Shown here piece by piece: positions 6,658 to 12,033 of a DNA stretch of 12,033 nt; the first letter of the stretch is position 1; every line of letters starts with the position of its first letter. Made by a program: the position numbers and the translations under genes. The notes under the pieces are model-generated. The model saw only the letters and a list, made by a program, of their open reading frames with translations. It did no database searches and was not told where the DNA came from. The stretch is from Candidatus Colimorpha onthohippi. Its GTDB lineage: Bacteria; Bacteroidota; Bacteroidia; Bacteroidales; P3. The DNA lies in contig JAGHVA010000267.1 of the NCBI GenBank assembly GCA_018064565.1, positions 1-12,033 on the forward strand, in the 5' to 3' direction.

Positions 6658-6796
6658 GATAGATAGCGATAGAAGCTATAGATGGCGATAGAAACTATAG
6701 ATGGCGATAGATGGCGATAGATGGCGATAGACGCGATAAACGCGATAGATGGCGATAGACGCGATAGATGGCGATAGACGCGATAGATGGCGATAG
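6658..6796. repeat. Tandem array of 9/10 bp repeats between parA and parB
   Basis: The plus strand is an almost unbroken series of two related units, GATAGATGGC (10 bp) and GATAGACGC (9 bp), with variants (TATAGATGGC, GATAGAAGC, GATAGAAAC, GATAAACGC). The parB-side half is more variable and the parA-side half is more regular. From 6744 to 6796 the units alternate strictly, giving a 19 bp higher-order repeat in about 2.8 copies. GATA recurs about every 9.5 bp, close to one helical turn. Because 9 and 10 bp units mix, the array does not keep a reading frame; the 63-codon frame across it is low complexity (IAIYR and YRHLS repeats) and I do not call it a gene. It lies inside the parA-parB transcript. 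It could be a protein-binding array, a spacer or a slippage-prone simple repeat. Confidence 0.9.
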
Positions 6797-6804
6797 TAAA
6801 AACA

Positions 6805-7617
6805 TCACCTTCCTTCTGAGACATCCTTGCCAGCAGACAAACTCGAGTTGTCGAAAGCGTTGCGTTTCAGCAACTCAGATGCAAGGTTTAGATAATTAAC
6901 CGCACCTGGACATGTAGCATCGTGCATAATAACTGGCTTGCCATAACTTGGGGCCTCTGCCAATTTGGTATTACGGTATATCAGCGTGTCGAAAACCATG
7001 TGCTTGAAATGACTCCTCACATCCTCAACTACCTGCCGAGCCAAGCGGAGACGTGCATCGAACATGGTCATCAACAGTCCCTCGATAGAAAGTTGTGGAT
7101 TCAATCTTGTTTGGACAATTTTAACCGTGTTAAGTAGTTTGCCTAACCCCTCCAATGCGAAATACTCACATTGTATAGGGATTAATACCGAATCGGCTGC
7201 AGTCAAGGCATTGACAGTTATCAACCCCAACGATGGAGAGCAATCTATGAAGATAAAATCGTAGTCATCTTTGATAGGCGCAATAGCACGCTGCAAGTAA
7301 TACTCGCGCTGCTTGACGTTGACCAACTCAATCTCGGCACCAACCAAGTCGATACGAGTAGGCAAAAGGCTTAAATTGGGTGTATCAGTTGCTACGATAC
7401 ACTCGCGTACATCAGCCTGCCCCAATATGCACTCATACACGCTTTTTTCCACCTCATCAGGATTGATGCCGACCCCCGAAGAGGCATTGGCCTGGGGGTC
7501 AGCATCTATCAGCAGAACCTTATGTTCAAGTACTGCCAAAGCAGCACTAAGATTAGTAGCGGTGGTGGTTTTGCCAACACCGCCCTTCTGATTAGCTATG
7601 GCTATTACCTTGCCCAT
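6805..7617 (-). CDS. parA: Chromosome-partitioning ATPase ParA/Soj
   Basis: The predicted protein has 270 residues. The deviant Walker A motif KGGVGKTT is at 11-18 with both signature lysines (K11 and K16). The A' motif LLIDADPQ follows at 35-42, and Walker B FIFIDCSPSLG at 121-131 has D125. Basic residues in DARLRLARQVVEDVRSHF (187-204) fit the nucleoid-binding surface, and the family signature LAEAPSYGKPV is at 219-229. ATP-bound ParA dimers coat the nucleoid, and ParB triggers hydrolysis, giving directed movement of origins. It follows the PUR-like DUF3276 gene by 8 bases and so is in the same transcript. The last about 20 residues (FDNSSLSAGKDVSEGR) are polar and look like an added tail. 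The stop lies 8 bases before the repeat array. Confidence 0.97.
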   Translation of the reverse strand: MGKVIAIANQKGGVGKTTTATNLSAALAVLEHKVLLIDADPQANASSGVGINPDEVEKSVYECILGQADVRECIVATDTPNLSLLPTRIDLVGAEIELVNVKQREYYLQRAIAPIKDDYDFIFIDCSPSLGLITVNALTAADSVLIPIQCEYFALEGLGKLLNTVKIVQTRLNPQLSIEGLLMTMFDARLRLARQVVEDVRSHFKHMVFDTLIYRNTKLAEAPSYGKPVIMHDATCPGAVNYLNLASELLKRNAFDNSSLSAGKDVSEGR

Positions 7618-7625
7618 AACAACGA

Positions 7626-7997
7626 CTATAAGTTGATATCGTCAAGAGCCGCTGAACCGTCAAGATTGATATCCAACGAGTGAACATCGTTCACGCTGTC
7701 TTCCACCACTACTGGAGGGGGCACAATACCCGTCTCAATAAATGAGAGGGCGTTAGCCAAACCTTGCTGGAATTTTTCAAAATCCTCTTTATAAAGAAAC
7801 ATCTTGTTTTTCTCAAAGAAGAAATCACCAGTATTGTTGTCAAAAATTTTGCGGCTTTCAGTAATCGTAACAAACTTGTCGCCCCCACGTGTCTCTTTGA
7901 CATCAAAAAAATAACGACGCTTACCAGCAGGGATTGCCTGTGAATAGAGTTCCTCTTTGTGGTTTTCTCTGTTCTCTCTATGTTCTTTGTAGTCCAT
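7626..7997 (-). CDS. PUR-like DUF3276 nucleic-acid-binding protein
   Basis: The predicted protein has 123 residues. Residues about 15-90 match the DUF3276 family: ELYSQAIPAGKRRYFFDVKET, GDKFVTITESRKIF and FFFEKNKMFLYKEDFEKFQQGLANAL. This is a PUR-type repeat fold (beta sheet plus helix) related to eukaryotic Pur-alpha and to the Borrelia regulator BpuR, which bind single-stranded DNA or RNA. The N-terminus is charged (DYKEHRENRENHKE), and the C-terminal 30 residues are acidic and probably disordered. It is the first gene of the parAB operon, directly behind a TAnnTTTG promoter box, with the ATG at 7995-7997. A role as a global RNA- or DNA-binding regulator is inferred from the family; its link to parAB in one operon is suggestive. 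Confidence 0.85.
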   Translation of the reverse strand: MDYKEHRENRENHKEELYSQAIPAGKRRYFFDVKETRGGDKFVTITESRKIFDNNTGDFFFEKNKMFLYKEDFEKFQQGLANALSFIETGIVPPPVVVEDSVNDVHSLDINLDGSAALDDINL

Positions 7998-8023
7998 GAT
8001 GAAATAGGTTTATAAATCGGTGG

Positions 8024-8031
8024 CAAAAGTA
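8024..8031 (-). promoter_or_regulatory. -7 promoter box (TACTTTTG) of the DUF3276-parAB operon
   Basis: The minus strand reads TACTTTTG, an exact TAnnTTTG match, in the 101 base AT-rich gap before DUF3276. The start of transcription would fall near 8018-8020, giving a leader of about 20 nt before the ATG at 7997. A T-rich stretch about 20 bases further upstream is a poor -33 element. Position between two genes and right spacing make this the best-supported promoter in the window. Confidence 0.7.
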
Positions 8032-8098
8032 GTAATAATTTTACGGAAAAAGACTCTGTTGCACCGAAAGTTATTAACAACTCGTTATGAATAGCCAA

Positions 8099-9130
8099 TT
8101 AAAATATTTTTTGCCACTGCTTGTATTCGCGATCTTTCCATGCGCCATTGTGATAGACATAACTGGCAATAGCGGGGATAACGGTAGTGCCTTCGGCATA
8201 TACCATCTGCTGCAGTTTATCGTCCACTTTGCCCCAACTGCCTGCCTCGAGCAGTGTTGAACTTGAGCAAGCACCATCGCGCACGTCAGCCACTGTAATC
8301 TGGATTGCGTATTTGTGCATTGGGACCTCATGTCCAAGAATTTCTGCACACACTACGGTATCTTGCGCAAAATTTTTGGGAGTACCACCACCTACCATGA
8401 AGAGTCCTGTCTGCGGTGCCTGCATTTTGATTTTGGTAAGTTCAATAAAATCGCATACTGAGTCGATGCTGAGATATTTTTCTCCTTTTTGTGAGCGTTC
8501 CCATTGATGTTTACCGATACCAAATCCAGCACTGCTGTCGCTGAATGCAGGACAGAATATTGGCACACCGCACTCATAACAGGTCTGGATAAGGCTTTCT
8601 TTCTTGACGCCTCTGCCATTGTGGAGCCACTTACCCAATTCGTACAAGAATTCACGGCTACTGTAAGGCCGAGCTTCAAGCATATTGGCGAGTTCGTAGG
8701 TTGCGTTGTCGCAGGCCTGAAGTTCTTCTTCATCGATAAAGGTATCATAGATGCGGTCAATGTAGAGTTCACGTAAAGTAGTGTCAGGAATAACGTTTTC
8801 TTTGGTACCTACGTAATGTTTGAATCCTAATGCCTCAAAGAGATCCATATCTATGATAGAGGCTCCAGTTGACACGACTACATCGATCATCTTGTTACGC
8901 ACCATATCCACATACACCTGCATACATCCAGCTGCGCTGGTAGAACCTGCCAAGGTAAGAATATTGGTACACTCTTTTTCTTTGCACATCATGGTTAGGA
9001 TGTCGGCAGCACGAGCAGTGTCGCGACTGGTGAACGACATGCCACGCATGGCGTCGATCAATGTGGTAGAGTCGTACTTCTTGATGTCAATGTGTTGAAT
9101 CGTTTCTTTCAGTAAATCTTTCTTTTCCAT
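8099..9130 (-). CDS. Deoxyhypusine synthase-like protein
   Basis: The predicted protein has 343 residues from the ATG at 9128-9130. A longer frame reaches 9250, but its extra 40 residues run back into dnaB and are unlike the family, so I reject them. Family features are TLAGSTSAAG (59-68; like the human LFTGSN NAD region), DVVVSTGASIIDMDL (83-97; like VLVTTAGGVEEDL), VPIFCPAFSDSSAG (189-202; like IPVFSPALTDGSLG), FMVGGGTPKNF (244-254), and EAGSWGK (295-301), where K301 matches the lysine that forms the covalent intermediate in human DHS. In eukaryotes the enzyme moves the butylamine group of spermidine to eIF5A. Bacteria lack eIF5A, so a polyamine role such as homospermidine formation or an unknown acceptor is more likely. 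It lies 52 bases after dnaB and may share its transcript. Confidence 0.85.
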   Translation of the reverse strand: MEKKDLLKETIQHIDIKKYDSTTLIDAMRGMSFTSRDTARAADILTMMCKEKECTNILTLAGSTSAAGCMQVYVDMVRNKMIDVVVSTGASIIDMDLFEALGFKHYVGTKENVIPDTTLRELYIDRIYDTFIDEEELQACDNATYELANMLEARPYSSREFLYELGKWLHNGRGVKKESLIQTCYECGVPIFCPAFSDSSAGFGIGKHQWERSQKGEKYLSIDSVCDFIELTKIKMQAPQTGLFMVGGGTPKNFAQDTVVCAEILGHEVPMHKYAIQITVADVRDGACSSSTLLEAGSWGKVDDKLQQMVYAEGTTVIPAIASYVYHNGAWKDREYKQWQKIF

Positions 9131-9182
9131 GATTGAATACATTATTTTTGTGTAATATAATTTGTCAACTAATAGTACAGTA

Positions 9183-10751
9183 TTAGAAAGGCACATCGTC
9201 GTCGGGCACAGGAGGGAATGCACCACCTGAGCCCAAATCAGAGGAGACATCGCTATTCATACGAGAAGGGATAGTGATGGCTGTCTGCGACCTATCGTCG
9301 AATCCTGAACCCATAGGCATAGTACCGAAACCAGAGTCGACCGAACCGCTGTCATCGTTCTCAAACCGAGCAAACTTGCCGATAAATTTAGTACGAACTT
9401 TGCCAGTACTACCACTACGGTGCTTAGCCAAGATGATATCTGCCTTGCCCAATGTAGATCCTTTATCGTCTTCGTCTAACCCATAGTACTCTGGACGATA
9501 GACAAACATAACAATATCTGCATCTTGTTCGATTGCACCCGACTCACGCAAGTCGCTCAATTGAGGTTCTTTGGATCCACCACGGGTCTCAACAGCGCGA
9601 CTAAGTTGCGACAACGCAAGCACAGGGATACCCAACTCTTTGGAGAGTGCTTTGAGTTGGCGCGAGATAGTACTTATTTCTTGCTCACGAGTACCTCCTC
9701 TACTCGACTCGCCTCCAGCCGTCATCAACTGCAGATAGTCGATAAAGACCATCTCGATTTTATACTGCTGTTTCATACGACGACATTTAGCTCGCAATTC
9801 GTAGATAGAGAGTTGTGATGTTGCGTCGATATAGATAGGGGCATTGGCAAGGATTTGTGATTTCTCATTCAAAGCAGCTTGCTCATACTTTCCGATATTT
9901 CCTTTTTTCAGCTGGTCGCCTGGGATACCTGCTTCGCTACTTATCAAACGCATAGCCAACTCCTCACCTGGCATCTCGAGCGAGAAGAATGCCACCGGAC
10001 GGTTGAACTGGATTGCCATATTGCGAGCCATACTCAATGCCAGAGCCGTCTTACCCATAGCGGGACGCCCCGCCAAGATAATCAAGGTTCCAGGATGGAA
10101 ACCAGCTGTAATTTGATCCAATGCGACAAACCCAGTAGGAAGCCCCACCGTATTGCCTTCGCTTTCTTGCGCAGCCTTTATCTGCTCGTTCGCCAATCGC
10201 ACTAACTGACTGATAGGCTGAATATCGCTGCGGAAATTTTTGTCGTTGATATCCATGAGGCGCTGCTCTGTAGAGTCGAGCAAATCCACCACATCGGTGG
10301 TTTCTTCAAAGGCTTTGGTCAGCGTGTCGGTAGATACACGAATTATCTCACGCTGGATAAATTTCTCAATCAAGATGCGCGTATGGTACTCAATATGAGC
10401 AGCACTGACCACCGTATTGGTCAATTCGGATACATAATAGGCACCACCAGCAGCTTCTAACGCTCCATCTTGCCGCAACTGGTTAACGACCATAGGTATG
10501 TCGATAGGCTTATTGAGTTCAAAAAGCTTATTGACAGCACGAAAAATTGTTTGGTGACGAGGATCATAAAAACAATCGGAATGCAACGACTCTATAACAT
10601 TTGATAGCGCATTCTGATCGATCATCAGTGCTCCTAAAACAGAGCGTTCCATTTCCAAGGCCTGAGGTGGCAATTTGCCGTTTAGGTCAAACGCCTTGGC
10701 ATAAGACATTCGTTCTTTGCTCCTTGGCACATTTCTTTCCGTGGTTTCCAT
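9183..10751 (-). CDS. dnaB: Replicative DNA helicase DnaB
   Basis: The predicted protein has 522 residues. The N-terminal domain (about 28-130, PPQALEMERSVLGALMIDQ) forms the dimer collar, and a linker helix covers about 175-200. The RecA-like ATPase domain has Walker A GRPAMGKT (228-235), FFSLEM with E259, Walker B MVFIDYLQLM (334-343, D338), QLSDLRESGAIEQDAD (397-412) and the KHRSGSTG loop (443-450) with the likely arginine finger R445. The C-terminal tail (about 465-522) is Gly/Ser/Asp-rich and disordered and ends in PPVPDDDVPF, very like the SSB C-terminal peptide. DnaB unwinds the fork and recruits primase. The ATG at 10749-10751 lies only five bases after a TAnnTTTG box, so either the mRNA is leaderless or the true start is Met15 (10707-10709). 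Confidence 0.97.
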   Translation of the reverse strand: METTERNVPRSKERMSYAKAFDLNGKLPPQALEMERSVLGALMIDQNALSNVIESLHSDCFYDPRHQTIFRAVNKLFELNKPIDIPMVVNQLRQDGALEAAGGAYYVSELTNTVVSAAHIEYHTRILIEKFIQREIIRVSTDTLTKAFEETTDVVDLLDSTEQRLMDINDKNFRSDIQPISQLVRLANEQIKAAQESEGNTVGLPTGFVALDQITAGFHPGTLIILAGRPAMGKTALALSMARNMAIQFNRPVAFFSLEMPGEELAMRLISSEAGIPGDQLKKGNIGKYEQAALNEKSQILANAPIYIDATSQLSIYELRAKCRRMKQQYKIEMVFIDYLQLMTAGGESSRGGTREQEISTISRQLKALSKELGIPVLALSQLSRAVETRGGSKEPQLSDLRESGAIEQDADIVMFVYRPEYYGLDEDDKGSTLGKADIILAKHRSGSTGKVRTKFIGKFARFENDDSGSVDSGFGTMPMGSGFDDRSQTAITIPSRMNSDVSSDLGSGGAFPPVPDDDVPF

Positions 10752-10756
10752 AGATG

Positions 10757-10764
10757 CAAAAATA
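10757..10764 (-). promoter_or_regulatory. -7 promoter box (TATTTTTG) of dnaB
   Basis: The minus strand reads TATTTTTG, an exact TAnnTTTG match, preceded by a T-rich stretch. A terminator for the upstream gene lies at 10824-10852, so a promoter is expected here. Only five bases separate the box from the first ATG of dnaB, which would place the transcription start at or within about two bases of that ATG. Confidence 0.6.
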
Positions 10765-10807
10765 CAAAAAAAAATAAACTTATACTACGGAATACAAATT
10801 AGACTAC

Positions 10808-10852
10808 AAAAAAAGACGAAAGCAGTTGCACTATGTCAAGCATAGCGCAACT
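10808..10852 (-). terminator. Hairpin terminator after the small coiled-coil gene
   Basis: AGTTGC (10824-10829) pairs with GCAACT (10847-10852), and CTATG (10831-10835) with CATAG (10841-10845). One A-C mismatch separates the two stems and the loop has 5 nt. On the minus strand a T-rich stretch follows, with a run of seven T (complement of 10808-10814) about ten bases after the stem. It lies 56 bases after the stop of the small gene. The gap between stem and T run is longer than ideal, so termination may be partial. Confidence 0.55.
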
Positions 10853-10908
10853 AAACTTTGGGTCAATATCCGCCTTGTTAGCAGGTTGGTTCAACTTATC
10901 CAGAAGGA

Positions 10909-11148
10909 CTATAAAATAGCGTCCAATTCTTCAAGTTGCCGTTGCAATGATGCAATACGCAGTTGAATTGACACTATCTGCGAATTGATGAAATCATCGC
11001 TGTATTTGGTGTCACAGAAACCATTACCACGAGCCAGGTATGCCTCATCGTCAGTCTGACATACGGATAAATCCTGATAGTTACTAAGCAACGCACGCTG
11101 CTGCTCTAATTGGAGCAGCAACGCACGTTTTGATGAGTTGTCAGCCAT
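10909..11148 (-). CDS. Small coiled-coil protein of unknown function
   Basis: The predicted protein has 79 residues and I do not recognise it. Residues about 7-22 (KRALLLQLEQQRALLS) and 54-79 (INSQIVSIQLRIASLQRQLEELDAIL) have heptad-like leucine/isoleucine spacing and would form an antiparallel helical hairpin or a dimer. The middle (about 24-52) is polar and has two cysteines. There is no signal peptide or membrane segment, so it should be cytoplasmic. Codon use and amino-acid composition look like a real gene, and the gap of 72 bases to the upstream gene is compatible with one transcript. A hairpin terminator follows it. No function can be given. Confidence 0.6.
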   Translation of the reverse strand: MADNSSKRALLLQLEQQRALLSNYQDLSVCQTDDEAYLARGNGFCDTKYSDDFINSQIVSIQLRIASLQRQLEELDAIL

Positions 11149-11220
11149 ATATAAATGTTGAGTCGATTACTCGCTGAATTATCATTTTAATAAGCGGTAA
11201 TCACAACGCTGTATTACATT

Positions 11221-12033
11221 TTAACGAGCACGAAGTGGACTATCTATTTGAGTGATCTTCCGTTTGAGAGGAATATAGATAACATCATGAGAGAGTATGT
11301 CTGCAAACATAGCCGCCATTTGGCCCAAACCAGACACTGCCGACTGATTGATAAAGACTGCTACTATCATCTGATTGTCAGAGATTTTAACATACTGGAT
11401 TTTTTGGAACAACATATTTACAGCAGCAGCTATTCCTGTACCCTGTCCCAGAGTCACAGTGCCACACGTTTTGTTAACATACGGCATGTTGAAGTAGTCA
11501 TAAGTTGCGGGGAAATCAAAACGTTGCATTCCAACAATCGGAACCTGATATCCAAAAGCAAACGAACAAGAATTGTCATTATCGGTACACACGATATCCA
11601 ACGCAGAATGGACTATCAAACTGTCGAATCCGAAGAACATCTCGGTATGCCATGAGGTATCGATGGTCCACGAAGTGGAAAGCAATGGATTGGAGATAGA
11701 AGTATTTTCAGCGCAATACTCTGTACGTTCAACCGTTACGCCTTCGCCAGGAGTTGCTTCATCAAATATATATCCCAAAAAATCGACCTGATCAAATTGA
11801 ATACCACTATCGGAAACGGTATAATTGAAATCGTACGTTTGACCATTGAACGTGCAACTGATTACACCCGAATTATCCTGTAGTGTATAAGTAAAATCGA
11901 CTACTACTACCGATGGGTAGAATGTATTATCTGCGTCCTGATAAGATAATTCAAGACGTCCATGAGTTAAATCAGTAAAATGGAAAACCATCGTTCCAAA
12001 ACGAGTACGAACATACTTAGGGGCACGATCCTT
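11221..12033 (-). CDS. Beta-rich protein of unknown function (5' end outside window)
   Basis: The frame is open from the stop at 11221-11223 to the right edge, 270 residues in all, and continues past it. An internal ATG at 11989-11991 is not a likely start, since the 14 codons before it (KDRAPKYVRTRFGT) are in frame and plausible. The visible part is rich in aromatic residues, D, T and V and is predicted mostly beta strand (for example RLELSYQDA, VVVVDFTYTLQD, GVISCTFNGQTYDFNYTV). It carries five cysteines. A later part (about 200-255) is more helical and hydrophobic (GIAAAVNMLFQKIQYVKI, AVSGLGQMAAMFADIL). This composition suits an exported or outer-membrane lipoprotein of Bacteroidota, but the N-terminus that would show a signal is missing. 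I do not recognise the family. Confidence 0.7.
   Translation of the reverse strand, partial: KDRAPKYVRTRFGTMVFHFTDLTHGRLELSYQDADNTFYPSVVVVDFTYTLQDNSGVISCTFNGQTYDFNYTVSDSGIQFDQVDFLGYIFDEATPGEGVTVERTEYCAENTSISNPLLSTSWTIDTSWHTEMFFGFDSLIVHSALDIVCTDNDNSCSFAFGYQVPIVGMQRFDFPATYDYFNMPYVNKTCGTVTLGQGTGIAAAVNMLFQKIQYVKISDNQMIVAVFINQSAVSGLGQMAAMFADILSHDVIYIPLKRKITQIDSPLRAR

Noticed and set aside
6658..6796. CRISPR array
   Set aside because: Units are 9-10 bp in direct contact without unique spacers, and no cas genes are nearby.
6633..6824. Minus-strand 63-codon frame across the parA-parB repeat array
   Set aside because: It consists of repeated IAIYR/YRHLS words created by the DNA repeat, overlaps the end of parA, and the 9 and 10 bp units do not preserve a frame.
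7880..7900. CACGTG core as a possible parS site
   Set aside because: The flanks (CCCC and TCTC) do not form the 16 bp inverted repeat expected of parS, and the site lies in the coding sequence of DUF3276.
9136..9168. Sigma70-like TTGACA-17-ATAATG upstream of the DHS-like gene
   Set aside because: Bacteroidota primary sigma factors use a TTTG / TAnnTTTG pattern, so this match in AT-rich DNA is probably chance.
9131..9250. Longer N-terminus of the deoxyhypusine synthase-like gene
   Set aside because: The extra 40 residues overlap the end of dnaB and do not resemble the family; the ATG at 9128-9130 gives the expected N-terminus.

Overview
This 12 kb window looks like chromosomal DNA from a Bacteroidales (Bacteroidota) bacterium. 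The reasons are the gene families (DUF3276 PUR-like protein, DUF5683 membrane protein next to ParB, the Bacteroidota type of ExbB-ExbD-TonB set, a short ECF sigma factor with a one-pass partner), promoter boxes of the TAnnTTTG type instead of sigma70 boxes, and the lack of Shine-Dalgarno sequences. Every gene I can support is on the minus strand, so the window is read from right to left. Gene spacing is tight within operons, and the gaps between operons are AT-rich.

Layout in transcription order (high to low coordinates). (1) A 5'-truncated, beta-rich protein of unknown function (11221-12033) and a small coiled-coil protein (10909-11148), then a hairpin terminator. (2) The replicative helicase gene dnaB (9183-10751) behind a TAnnTTTG promoter, followed by a deoxyhypusine synthase-like gene (8099-9130). 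(3) A segregation operon with its own promoter: PUR-like DUF3276 (7626-7997), parA (6805-7617), an unusual 139 bp block of 9/10 bp repeats, parB (5726-6613) and DUF5683 (5121-5729), ending in a strong hairpin that starts at the last base of the stop codon. (4) An envelope energy-transduction set exbB-exbD-tonB (5034 down to 3062), with an Hsp15-like S4 RNA-binding gene overlapping the end of tonB. (5) A three-gene stress module: ECF sigma factor, single-pass anti-sigma-like protein and CpxP/Spy-like periplasmic protein (2644 down to 1314), then a hairpin terminator. (6) A decayed DUF2130 gene (340-957) with an in-frame stop, followed by a three-hairpin repeat element at the left edge (22-118).

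Functionally the window joins chromosome replication and segregation (DnaB, ParA, ParB, probably DUF3276) with envelope energisation and envelope stress sensing (TonB system, ECF/anti-sigma/CpxP-like). The points most worth a second look are the SSB-like acidic tail (DDDVPF) on DnaB, the helically phased repeat array between parA and parB in an operon that also encodes a PUR-family nucleic-acid-binding protein, the deoxyhypusine synthase homologue in a bacterium, and the sigma/anti-sigma/CpxP-like triad. I did not find CRISPR arrays, tRNA or rRNA genes, an intact transposase, a canonical parS site or a convincing new defence system.
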